From assembly GCA_019187225.1 (NCBI GenBank), contig JABAQQ010000022.1, forward strand, positions 1 to 64,000: a stretch of DNA of 64,000 nucleotides, written 5' to 3'. The notes beneath the pieces were generated by a model. The model saw nothing but the letters and a program-made list of their open reading frames with translations, did not search any database and was not told the origin of the DNA. Positions 1 to 9,124 of the stretch are shown in pieces. Both the position numbers and the translations under genes were made by a program. Positions within the stretch are counted from its first letter, which is position 1, and each line of letters begins with the position of its first letter. This stretch comes from Saprospiraceae bacterium. GTDB taxonomy: Bacteria; Bacteroidota; Bacteroidia; Chitinophagales; Saprospiraceae.

Positions 1-166
1 TCACCCCAATTGCAATTGCTCAACTGGCTATTAGCAACAACTGCCCCTGCGTTCTTATTTTCTTTTCCGAATTGTCAAAGAACTTCAATGACGTTTTCAC
101 CTGAAAAATGTGTACCCTTTCTAAAATAGAAATTCACTCGCCTTTTTCACAAAAAAACAATGACCT

Positions 167-3100
167 ATGGAAAGGAAATCTCTGAAGTATCGCCAGGTGC
201 ATCTTTATTTACTTTTTTTCTTTGTTACCCATTCAATGGTGGGGCAATTTGCCACTCCATTATGTTTGTCTTCCGAATCTTTTTCTTCTGGTAATTGTGG
301 AGATGATGCTTGTTTTTCACAGTTTAATGTAAATGAAATTCCTGCGCTACCGTCTGCTACTATACAACTGGATTTTCATTTTGTAAGGTCTGGCGGGAAT
401 AACTTCCAATGTACGAATCCATTGACGTTTGATTATGCGCCGACTTATGTTGAAAAAATTATTTTCTACGCAAATGGCAATTTTGCCGATCCGCTGCAAA
501 ACCAGTACGGAACTTCTCCTGACATTCCGGATGCCCGTATAAGATATCAGTTGTATGGCAACCCATCCGACCCGTGCCAGGCTATATTCTTCCATGATGA
601 TAATCCTACGTCATTTTCAAACCCTGATGCACTCCACATCGTGGTATTCGACAACGGCTCAATTGGAATAGCGGGTCAACAAGCTGCTGACGATAAAATA
701 TATCTTTTAAATATACATCGTGCAGTTTTTGAATATAATCTAACCCCAGATGAAGTAGGTACAAATGGAGCGGCTATATTGAATCATGAAGTTGGCCACT
801 TATTTGGTTTATGCCACGCATTTAGCACTTATAATGTATGTCCGGATATGAACCCTGCGGCCGAATGTGGCGGACCATCGGCCACAGAATGTGTAGACGC
901 ACTTGGCAACGTAGAACCATGTCCTACAGTGCCTCCAAATTCTGCATATCCTTTGACTTGTGGGTACAATGAATGCCTTGGATGTTATTGTACCTGGGGA
1001 ACAGGGAATAATTTTATGGGGTATAATGGTTCTATGCGTGGCATGGCATTGTCGCAGTGGGCCCAAATGTATGGAACAATAATAGCCGAACGTCCTCCAT
1101 TTGTTGTGTTCACTGAACTCTCCTGCACAGATGTGCCTCCGCATCCCCCCTTAGAAATTCCTTCAAATACCACTGTAGAATGGAATACATTTACGATGCT
1201 CAATCAACATGTGGAAGTTCGTCCTGGCGCTACATTAATCATTCGTTGTAAAGTTTGGGTAGCCAAGGATTTACCGATTATTGTGAATCGTGGGGCCAGA
1301 TTGTTTGTACTCGGCGGCGAGATAACAAGCCAATCTCCTGACTGTCGATGGGGGGGGATCATCGTTCATGGAAATGCTGCGATGAATCAACCTGATATTG
1401 ATGATGCGAGGGATATATCATTTCAATTAGATCATAATGGCCCCGGAGTAGTATGGCTGAATGGGGCTATCCTGTCAAACGCATATACTGCTATTTCTAC
1501 CAAGGCAAGCGGCTCTTTAGACACACATGATTATTACGGCGGTTTGGTCATGGTAGATAACAGCGATTTCATTGACAACGGTCGGGCTGTTGAATTCATG
1601 AAGTACGGCAGAGAAAATAATAGCTATTTCAGTTTTTGCGATATTTTCCGCAATGGAACACCATCGCCTTCGGTAAACCGCGGAGTAACAATTTGGGCAT
1701 GTCATGGCATTGAGTTTTTTCAAACTCATTTCGATAAGATTAAAGATGAAGCAATTTCCGGTATAAATTATAGTGCCAATTTGGAGTTGTGCTCCTTCAA
1801 GGGCTCTACCTACGCATTCAAATCGGAGTCAACTATGCCGAATATCGCACTTAGCACCACCACGATCAACAGATGTGATTTTGGAGTCAACCGGTATGAT
1901 ATGTATTGCAATGCCTCCCCCAATATGATATATGGCTTTGAGATCACTGACAACGATTTTTTTGATGGATATTCCCTGTCTTATGGGATACGAATAATTG
2001 GAGAATCTTCTTTCAATATCAGAGATGGAAATACATTTGAGGATGAATTTTTCTCAACTTATGTGAATGCTACCGGAAATTTCTTTAATCAAATATCATG
2101 CAATACATACACAACACATTCTCCGGTGGGAGTTTTTTCGGTTTTTAACAATTCAAATTTAGAAATATTGGGAAATGATTTCAAAGGTAGTGGTGGTACA
2201 GAAATCAGGGTTTCTGGTAATGATTCTCAAAGCGGTATTATCGGATTGCAACAAGGTGATGGAAATATGGCAGCGGGTAATTGCTTCATAAATCCAGTGA
2301 AAGCGATAACCACTACGGGGCCTACGGTACCATTTTCCTACTTCGTTCACAATTTACAGAATCCGGAATATTGTGAAAAACCAACCAATAACCAATATGA
2401 TGGAGGGTCGAATAATTATTATTTGGAAGATGCGGATAATGAAATGGTTGATTGCGGAAGTGGCGAACCTCCCCGAGATGTGACGGAAGGCGATTTGTTT
2501 AATGCTCGCGAAATAACCGCCATTAAAAAATCAGCATGGGAAGCCGATCCAACTGATGAGCAGAAACGATCTGAATATCTGATGGCCGCCACAGAACAGG
2601 ATTATATCTTGCGTGTTTTAGTAAGCCAGGCTTTTAATATTCAAGATTTGGATAAAGCGGAAGTCCTGATGTTAGGTGAAAATACGAACGCTTACCGACG
2701 CGGCGTAGTTGGGCTGCGTACCTTACGCGGCAACATCGCAGGGGCACAGTCACTTTTGAATAACATGGTGGTGGAGAATCAGGATGACATTTGGTTCAAA
2801 GATATAATGGCTATTAATTTTGCCATAGAACAATCTCCTGTTTTATACGAGTTGAATGCTGAGCAAGAAACGGTACTTCTCACTATTGCCAACACACCGC
2901 ATTCAATTATGCGCGGTTATGCGTGTGCGTTATTGAGTTTATGCAAGGGTTATACTTGTGAAGAAATAGAATTGATAGAAGAATTTGTGGAAGGTGAAGA
3001 GAGAAGCCAAACACTTGCCGCTGCCCGGGGGCAAGTGTCAAGTTATCCTAATCCCACGGCGGGTTTGATGACACTTGAGTGCCCTATTCTTCTTGGTGAA

Positions 3101-3274
3101 ACAATTTCACTTGATATCAGCAATATCTCGGGTCGGCATATCAAAGGGTTGGATTTTATCAATACCGGCAAATATACTCTTGATCAATCTGATCTTATTA
3201 ATGGGGCCTATGTGTTACGCCTTTATCATAACGGCCAGCTTTTTTACACCACCCCTGTTATTGTGATTCATTGA
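167..3274 (+). CDS. Secreted M43-type metalloprotease with beta-helix region and T9SS sorting domain
   Basis: A secreted zinc metalloprotease-like protein of 1035 residues. An N-terminal signal segment (about residues 1-27) is followed by a protease domain with the metzincin zinc motif HEVGHLFGLCH at residues 207-217 (H207, E208, H211, G214, H217). A downstream NFMGYN is a plausible Met-turn. This arrangement matches the pregnancy-associated plasma protein-A (M43) type. Residues of about 320-760 are rich in N/D/G with repeating short strands, as in right-handed parallel beta-helix proteins. The last ~85 residues (from about SSYPNPTAGL) form a type A T9SS C-terminal domain, so export through the outer membrane is expected. 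The substrate is unknown. Followed by a hairpin terminator. Confidence 0.85.
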   Translation: MERKSLKYRQVHLYLLFFFVTHSMVGQFATPLCLSSESFSSGNCGDDACFSQFNVNEIPALPSATIQLDFHFVRSGGNNFQCTNPLTFDYAPTYVEKIIFYANGNFADPLQNQYGTSPDIPDARIRYQLYGNPSDPCQAIFFHDDNPTSFSNPDALHIVVFDNGSIGIAGQQAADDKIYLLNIHRAVFEYNLTPDEVGTNGAAILNHEVGHLFGLCHAFSTYNVCPDMNPAAECGGPSATECVDALGNVEPCPTVPPNSAYPLTCGYNECLGCYCTWGTGNNFMGYNGSMRGMALSQWAQMYGTIIAERPPFVVFTELSCTDVPPHPPLEIPSNTTVEWNTFTMLNQHVEVRPGATLIIRCKVWVAKDLPIIVNRGARLFVLGGEITSQSPDCRWGGIIVHGNAAMNQPDIDDARDISFQLDHNGPGVVWLNGAILSNAYTAISTKASGSLDTHDYYGGLVMVDNSDFIDNGRAVEFMKYGRENNSYFSFCDIFRNGTPSPSVNRGVTIWACHGIEFFQTHFDKIKDEAISGINYSANLELCSFKGSTYAFKSESTMPNIALSTTTINRCDFGVNRYDMYCNASPNMIYGFEITDNDFFDGYSLSYGIRIIGESSFNIRDGNTFEDEFFSTYVNATGNFFNQISCNTYTTHSPVGVFSVFNNSNLEILGNDFKGSGGTEIRVSGNDSQSGIIGLQQGDGNMAAGNCFINPVKAITTTGPTVPFSYFVHNLQNPEYCEKPTNNQYDGGSNNYYLEDADNEMVDCGSGEPPRDVTEGDLFNAREITAIKKSAWEADPTDEQKRSEYLMAATEQDYILRVLVSQAFNIQDLDKAEVLMLGENTNAYRRGVVGLRTLRGNIAGAQSLLNNMVVENQDDIWFKDIMAINFAIEQSPVLYELNAEQETVLLTIANTPHSIMRGYACALLSLCKGYTCEEIELIEEFVEGEERSQTLAAARGQVSSYPNPTAGLMTLECPILLGETISLDISNISGRHIKGLDFINTGKYTLDQSDLINGAYVLRLYHNGQLFYTTPVIVIH

Positions 3275-3290
3275 TTTCTCCAAACCTGTT

Positions 3291-3336
3291 TTGGCATGAT
3301 ATGCCTGTTTCAGTGCATGTCATGCCAATTCTTTGT
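3291..3336 (+). terminator. Probable intrinsic terminator after the M43 protease gene
   Basis: A 14-bp stem with one mismatch (3291-3304 with 3315-3328, TTGGCATGA pairing with TCATGCCAA) is followed by a T-rich stretch. It lies between the two plus-strand secreted-protein genes, which suggests they are separate transcripts. Confidence 0.5.
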
Positions 3337-3359
3337 TTCCGAATAACAATCACTGCATC

Positions 3360-4868
3360 ATGAATCTGCGATGCTTTTTTCTATATATCTCCTGCTTCTT
3401 TGTTCTCAATACCTCAACAGGGCAATATTGGAGCAAAAGATTCGATTTGCAGATGGGCAACGAGCGCGGAAGGAAAGTGATACTTCTCGACGACGGTATT
3501 TTATTGTTAGTTAACGGTTTTTGCGACGAAAACACAAAAGATTGTTTGGGATTATTGAGGTTCGATATGGATGGCACCCTTCAGTGGAAGACAGTGATCC
3601 TGGATTCTTTAGAAATCAACCATGGCGAATCAATGGAGATGATAAAGGATACCATATATATCAACACTAATTATCTTGGGATACCGGATAAAAATTACAC
3701 TATTTTAAAATTTGATAAGCAGGGAAACTATATCAGCCGGATAGATTACAATTATCCCGGACTTGCCAATTACCATTGGGCACGAGATATTGCTGCATCT
3801 GATCACCGGAGATTTATTACATTTCAATACCGGGATAGCCTGAACGGAGATTACCTGGGAAAGATCAGGGCATTTGACGAAAATTGGAGTATCTTGTGGG
3901 AGCGGAATATTCCCAATATATATTCGGATATTGGATGGTGCGATACAGAACCAACACCCGATAATGGAGCAGTAATTATATATTCCTCCTGCCAGTCCGG
4001 TCAATGCCGGGCCAGCATTGAAAAATATGACTCACTTGGCGGACTGGAATGGACAGCCACATTCCCCAAAGATTACTACCTGGCCAAACGGGTCGAACTG
4101 GCTGTTCATCCTGATGGAGGATATATTGGTTTTTGGCGCATAGATACATTTGGTATTTATGTATATCCTAATCCGGATATGGTTTTCAAATTAGATGCAT
4201 CCGGTCAATTTGAATGGCAAAAAGTGGTTTTTAACTATGCCCAAAATTTTTCATATCTTTTTACTTCTCCCAACGGTGATATTTTGGCCTGCGGAGTTGC
4301 GCAGGACTTTTACCAGGACTCGATAAATTATTATACCGGCCTTATTCGTTGTTATCGAACGGATGGAGAGGTTAAATGGGAGCGTAAAATTTTCGATTAT
4401 ACCGAAGGAGGAATTGAGAGCATATTTAACACTGGCGCCCAAATGGCAAATGGTGATTTTATTTTTAGTGGCGAAATATGGGATACGCTGTCGAATGATC
4501 CTTACCCCGGAAATATCTGGTTGGTGCGGCTGGACAGCAATGGTTGTATTGTCCCTGGTTGCGGAGAAGAACAATATTTATTGAATTCTCAAGAGCCTGC
4601 GCAGGCGGAAACGAAGGAAGCATTTGCAGTATTTCCCAATCCGTTTATTGATAATATTACCCTAGCTTCGATATTTGGGAAAACCATACCTCCGGGTGAA
4701 TATCATGCCAAGCTGTACAACATCCAGGGAGTGTTACTCAGACAGCAAGCAATCAATCCAATTTTATTGACCAGTATTGATACTAAAAATATGTCGGCTG
4801 GTACTTATTTGTTGGTTGTTTTTCGAAATGGGAGACCGATACAAACTTTAAAGGTGGTGAAGCAATAA
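3360..4868 (+). CDS. Secreted T9SS-sorted protein with propeller-like repeats
   Basis: A 502-residue secreted protein of unknown function. The ATG at 3360 is preferred over an upstream TTG at 3333 because it starts a clean signal peptide (MNLRCFFLYISCFFVLN). The body carries repeated short units such as ILKFDKQGN, FKLDASGQFEWQK and VRLDSNG, resembling the PQQ-like or SBBP-type beta-propeller blades common in Bacteroidota secreted proteins. The C-terminal ~80 residues (AVFPNPFIDN onward, ending in a Lys-rich strand) are a T9SS type A sorting domain. It is convergent with the large SprB-repeat gene, with 28 nt between stop codons. A similarly built protein lies at 62190-63884. Confidence 0.75.
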   Translation: MNLRCFFLYISCFFVLNTSTGQYWSKRFDLQMGNERGRKVILLDDGILLLVNGFCDENTKDCLGLLRFDMDGTLQWKTVILDSLEINHGESMEMIKDTIYINTNYLGIPDKNYTILKFDKQGNYISRIDYNYPGLANYHWARDIAASDHRRFITFQYRDSLNGDYLGKIRAFDENWSILWERNIPNIYSDIGWCDTEPTPDNGAVIIYSSCQSGQCRASIEKYDSLGGLEWTATFPKDYYLAKRVELAVHPDGGYIGFWRIDTFGIYVYPNPDMVFKLDASGQFEWQKVVFNYAQNFSYLFTSPNGDILACGVAQDFYQDSINYYTGLIRCYRTDGEVKWERKIFDYTEGGIESIFNTGAQMANGDFIFSGEIWDTLSNDPYPGNIWLVRLDSNGCIVPGCGEEQYLLNSQEPAQAETKEAFAVFPNPFIDNITLASIFGKTIPPGEYHAKLYNIQGVLLRQQAINPILLTSIDTKNMSAGTYLLVVFRNGRPIQTLKVVKQ

Positions 4869-4896
4869 TGATTTGCATGGTGAAGGCAACGCTTTT

Positions 4897-7800
4897 TCAT
4901 CTCCCCACCACCAGCAACCGTCCCACTACCTCATCCCCCGCCAATATCCGCAACTGATATACGCCCCCTGGTAAATCCTTCACGTCCAGCGGGATGTGCT
5001 GTTCCGTCACATTGTCCACCGTCCAGGAATGCAGCACCCGGCCGGCGGCATCCACCAACGCGAGCCGGAGCGTCACAGGCTGTGAGAAGGCGACGGCCAG
5101 CGCCGCCTTGTCGGAAGCGGGGTTGGGGAATACTTCGGCGAAGAACGCCTCGTTCGGGTTGCGTGTGCCCACCGTTTCTGTCAGGTTGTACGTAAAACTG
5201 GCCGTGCAGCCGTTGGCGTCGGTCACTTCAAGGCGGTAGTTGCCCTGCGGCAGGTTGGAGAGGTCTTTCGTTCCACTGGCATAGAGCGAGTTGTTCCGGA
5301 ACCAGATAAAAGTAAGCGTTCCGGTACCGCCCGACACGGTCGTGTTGATAGAGCCATTGTTCTGTCCCTGGCTGGGGTGCAGGATATTGCCCGGCGTGAT
5401 CTGAAGGAGCGGCGGGTTGGTCAGGGTTTGGCTCATGGTACCGGTGCAGCCGTTGGCGTCGGTCACGGTCAGGGTATAGGTTCCGGCATTCAGGTTGTTG
5501 ATGGTGGCCGTCGCAGCGTTGTTCGACCAGAGGTATTGATACGGCTCCGTGCCGCCGTCCACGTTGGCGGTGATAGAGCCGGTGGCTTCGCCGTTGCATT
5601 TGGGGTTTTCGGGGAAAGGAGAGATCGTGACCGGATCTGGATCAGTCAAGGTTTGACTGACAGTGCCTTTGCAACCGTTGGCGTCGGTCACGGTCAGCAT
5701 ATAGGTGCCGGCGCTCAGGTTGCTGATGGAGGCCGTAACAGCATTGTTCGACCACAAGTATTGGTAAGATGGAGTGCCGCCGGTCGTGGTCGTGCTGATG
5801 GCGCCGGTGGCTTCACCGAAGCACTTGGGCGCCACTGTTGCAGGCGTGATGACGACCGCAGCCGGCGCCACAAGCGTTTGGCTGAGGCTGACCGAACATC
5901 CGGCGGCGTCGGTGATGGTGACCGAATAAGTGCCTGCGGTCAGGCCGGTGAGCGTTGCCGTTGTTCCGTTGTTCGACCAGGCGTATTGGTATGGCGTGAT
6001 GCCACCCACCGGCTGGGCGGTGAGGGCGCCGCTGGCTTCGCCGAAACATTTGGGTTGGACGGCCGCAATGGTAGCGGTGATGGCGCAACCGCCCACATCG
6101 CAGGCATCCACGACACCGCTGACGCTGTGTTCGCAGCCGTTGGCGTCGGTCACGATGACAAGGTACGCCTCGCCGCTGGGTAGTATTTCGCCGTCAGTGT
6201 TGCCGGTGAAGGTGTAGGGCTGAACGCCGCCAATGACTGTGACTTGCAGCTCCGCCGTGTCCTGGCCGGTGCATTCTTCTTCGACCGCGATCTCGAGCGC
6301 CAGAAAATCGGGCGGATTGGCGCCGTTGGTGATTTTCAGGCACACGTCGCCCGCCGTGTTGTTGCGCGAGGCGATTTGCACGTAGTACGTCTGTCCGGAT
6401 TCGAGGCCGCTCACTGTGACAAAGCCGTCGCAGCGCAGCGGGTTTTCGGCGCAAAATACCTGGGTGAGATTGTTGCAACTGCCCTGCCAGACGGCGAGGG
6501 CGTGCTCGAAGTCAGCGCCGCTGTTGAGGTGCACCATGCCGGATGGCGGCGCTATGAAAGAGAACCACACGTCGCGCGCTACCGAAGGGATGCAGGAAGG
6601 CACATAAGCCGATGGCGCCGCGTTCAGGTTGCTGCCGGCGGTGCACTGGCTGCCGAGCGAAATGGCGATGGCTGCCGCGCAGTCGTCGTTGGCGGGCGCA
6701 TTGGCTTGTTTTTTAATGAGTTGCGGGCAAAGACTGCCTTCTATGGTCGCAAAATTCCCGGCGATTTGCACCCAATAATTTTGCCCTGATGTCAGGGCTG
6801 GCAATTCGAGGATGCCCCCTTTGTGGTTGCTCGCGATTTCCTGTAAATTGTTGCAGCCGCCGGAATACAGCGTGATAATATCTGAAAACGAAGCGTTGCT
6901 CTGAATTTCTAATTTTTCTCCGGTCGCCAGACTACCCGCCGTAAAAGTGTACCACAAGTCGGCGCGGGCGAGCGTGTTGAGCGACGGCAGAGTGGCCGAC
7001 ATCGTGGCGTTGGTGTTGCTGGCGATGGTGCAATTGCTATTGGCTGTGAGCGCGACGGCATTGGGGCAATTGTCGTTGGCCGGAGGGGCGGGCGCATTGC
7101 CGGAGGCGATCTCCACGCAGAGGTCGCCGCGCGGCACGCCGAAGCCGCCGTCGGCGCCGCTTACCCGGATGAGGTATTGAACGCCGGTTTGAACGGGAAA
7201 ATACGTCGTTTCGCCGGTGAAGCCGTGTTCGTCGCGGTTGTTGCAGGCCAATTGTGTGGGGCTGGCGCAGCTGCCGGTGAACACTGTCACCACGTCGTTG
7301 AATGTCGCGTGCGTCGTCAGTTTTGCCGTGCCGCTGAAGCCCGACTGCCAGCGGTACCACAGACCGGCCACGCTTTTATCGGCGCAGGTGGTGGCGGGGC
7401 CTTCGAAGGTGGCGGAAATGTTGTTTTCCGGGATGCAGGCAGCGCCGGTAGTCAGCTGAGTGGCCGTGCTGCACAGGTCGTGCGCCACGCCGGAACCCGT
7501 CACCTTCACATTGTCCACACCGGCCCACCAGCCCCAGTCGCCGCCGTCGTCGAATTCGAACACAATGCGCATTTGCTGGGCGCGGTAGGGTGAGATGTCG
7601 AACGATTCGTGCACATAATTGGGGAAATAAGGGCCGCCCACATCGCCTTCCGATTCCCGCACGATGAATTCTTCGCCCGAAGTGTGCAATATGATGACGC
7701 GGATATTTTCCTTGTAATAACGCAGGATCACATCGTAGGCCAGGTTGAAATTGGCATAGGGCGTTCCGTCAATCCAGGGCGATAAAAGCCGAACTTTCGA

Positions 7801-8586
7801 TGCTCCGGCGGTACCGCCATTGGCATCGTCGTCGAAATAAGCGAAGCAGGTGCCGTCCATCGAACTGCCGCCCTGCAGCGCGTTCGACCCCTGCTGGATC
7901 GTACCAAATTTCCAGTCGTTCGTACCGGTCACCAATTGTGTTTCCCAGCCGGCGGGTTTGGCGCAGCCGTTAAAGGTTTCGCGCACCACGTTGGTACCCG
8001 TGCCGGAACCAGTGATCTTGATGTTGTCCACGCCGGCCCACCAGGCCCAGGCGCCACCGTCGTTGTAGCGGATGATGAGGCGCGCATTGGCCGATTGGGT
8101 CAGCAGCGCAAGGTCGGCCTTCAGGGTAAAATGCTCGCTGATAGTGGCGGCGTTTTTACGGAATTTATCGAAGCGGGAGACGAGTTTTTCCGATGTTCCA
8201 TCGGTCACGAGAATTTCCAGGTAGTCGTTGGCGTCGTCCCAGTCGCGGTAGTGTACGTCCATCGAAAGGTCAATGGTCGCGTACTGCGAGGCATCGAATG
8301 CGGGCGAAGAAAAACTGAGCGTATAACCTGCCGTGCCGTTCCCTTCCGATTCGTCGTCAATGAAAAGGAAGCAGGTGCCGTCTATACTTTGACCCAATGC
8401 GTCGTTGTTTTGCGAAATGCCGACCGACCAGGTGGGGGCTTGATTGCCGACAGCATTCACCTGCCAGCCGGAAGGCAGGGCGCAACCGTTGAAATTTTCG
8501 GAAAGGAGGACAACCTGAGCGTTCGATCCCTTGGCAAGGGCGAACAAAATGACAAGGCAAGAAAAAATCCGCAGGCGCATGAGCAT
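4897..8586 (-). CDS. Large cell-surface protein: two jelly-roll modules, PPC-like repeats, four SprB repeats, T9SS domain
   Basis: A modular surface protein of about 1229 residues from the ATG at 8586 (ATG at 8580 is also possible); a TTG further upstream is unlikely. Order: a signal peptide (about 1-24); two homologous modules ending in WWAGVDN(I/V)K(I/V)TGSG (about 25-200 and 205-370), resembling choice-of-anchor J/MAM-like jelly rolls; three repeats beginning with an (N)D.C..A pattern and containing LWY or VWFSF motifs (about 375-745), as in PPC-like modules; four SprB repeats with TPYQYLWSNN and YTLTVTDANGC motifs (about 840-1130); and a C-terminal T9SS domain (EVFPNPASDKA onward). SprB-type repeats occur in gliding adhesins, so a role in surface adhesion or motility is inferred. 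Confidence 0.85.
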   Translation of the reverse strand: MLMRLRIFSCLVILFALAKGSNAQVVLLSENFNGCALPSGWQVNAVGNQAPTWSVGISQNNDALGQSIDGTCFLFIDDESEGNGTAGYTLSFSSPAFDASQYATIDLSMDVHYRDWDDANDYLEILVTDGTSEKLVSRFDKFRKNAATISEHFTLKADLALLTQSANARLIIRYNDGGAWAWWAGVDNIKITGSGTGTNVVRETFNGCAKPAGWETQLVTGTNDWKFGTIQQGSNALQGGSSMDGTCFAYFDDDANGGTAGASKVRLLSPWIDGTPYANFNLAYDVILRYYKENIRVIILHTSGEEFIVRESEGDVGGPYFPNYVHESFDISPYRAQQMRIVFEFDDGGDWGWWAGVDNVKVTGSGVAHDLCSTATQLTTGAACIPENNISATFEGPATTCADKSVAGLWYRWQSGFSGTAKLTTHATFNDVVTVFTGSCASPTQLACNNRDEHGFTGETTYFPVQTGVQYLIRVSGADGGFGVPRGDLCVEIASGNAPAPPANDNCPNAVALTANSNCTIASNTNATMSATLPSLNTLARADLWYTFTAGSLATGEKLEIQSNASFSDIITLYSGGCNNLQEIASNHKGGILELPALTSGQNYWVQIAGNFATIEGSLCPQLIKKQANAPANDDCAAAIAISLGSQCTAGSNLNAAPSAYVPSCIPSVARDVWFSFIAPPSGMVHLNSGADFEHALAVWQGSCNNLTQVFCAENPLRCDGFVTVSGLESGQTYYVQIASRNNTAGDVCLKITNGANPPDFLALEIAVEEECTGQDTAELQVTVIGGVQPYTFTGNTDGEILPSGEAYLVIVTDANGCEHSVSGVVDACDVGGCAITATIAAVQPKCFGEASGALTAQPVGGITPYQYAWSNNGTTATLTGLTAGTYSVTITDAAGCSVSLSQTLVAPAAVVITPATVAPKCFGEATGAISTTTTGGTPSYQYLWSNNAVTASISNLSAGTYMLTVTDANGCKGTVSQTLTDPDPVTISPFPENPKCNGEATGSITANVDGGTEPYQYLWSNNAATATINNLNAGTYTLTVTDANGCTGTMSQTLTNPPLLQITPGNILHPSQGQNNGSINTTVSGGTGTLTFIWFRNNSLYASGTKDLSNLPQGNYRLEVTDANGCTASFTYNLTETVGTRNPNEAFFAEVFPNPASDKAALAVAFSQPVTLRLALVDAAGRVLHSWTVDNVTEQHIPLDVKDLPGGVYQLRILAGDEVVGRLLVVGR

Positions 8587-8783
8587 TTGGTTTGGCGGCA
8601 CATAATACAATACGTGCCTGAATTAAATTTTGGAGTGAAAGGTACTTCGATCGGAAGGATTAAAACCGATTTTGACATTGTTAAATTTGGCGTTTTGGAA
8701 AAAATCAGCGTACCTGCATAATTTAATATGGCGGGTGAAAAATGTTCTCTAACCTTGCTTTGGAAAAGTGTTCTATATTTAAA

Positions 8784-8972
8784 AAATATTGTAAAAACTT
8801 AGGCAGGGGCAGCGCCCCGAAAGATTTGTAGTGATTTATGCACAAAATCACCGTGGAGGGGCAGCGCCCCGGAATATGTTACGGGGCGCTGCCCCTCCAC
8901 GAAATAATATCGGTCTTTCTGCTACAAATTTTTCGGGGCGCTGCCCCTGCCTAAGTTTTTACAAAATATTTA
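8784..8972. repeat. Nested inverted repeat with four copies of GGGGCAGCGCCCC
   Basis: The 538-nt gap 8587-9124 contains this structure and no gene. Outer arms of about 48-50 nt (8784-8832 and 8921-8972, containing CTTAGGCAGGGGC) are nearly perfect reverse complements. Inside them an inner pair of ~20-nt arms (8852-8871 and 8882-8901, CGTGGAGGGGCAGCG) forms a second hairpin. The 13-mer GGGGCAGCGCCCC, itself a GGGGC/GCCCC palindrome, or its complement occurs four times. The layout resembles a REP/BIME or small MITE. No transposase or RAYT gene is seen nearby. Confidence 0.85.
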
Positions 8973-9124
8973 TATCACGGCGCTTTTCCCAAATGATATT
9001 TGGAGATTGAATGCTGGATAAAACAAACTGATTCGCGAACTGAACCTCCGTTCTCATAATCCCGGGATCGAGTATAATTTCCAATTTCCATCCTCCAATC
9101 TCTCTGTTTACTTCATTAATACAA

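Noticed and set aside
1-166. Upstream gene fragment at the left edge
   Set aside because: No open frame or motif could be supported in the first 166 nt.
5377-6183. 268-codon plus-strand frame
   Set aside because: Antisense to the SprB repeats; its Gly/Val/Arg-rich repetitive product mirrors the repeat DNA of the real gene.
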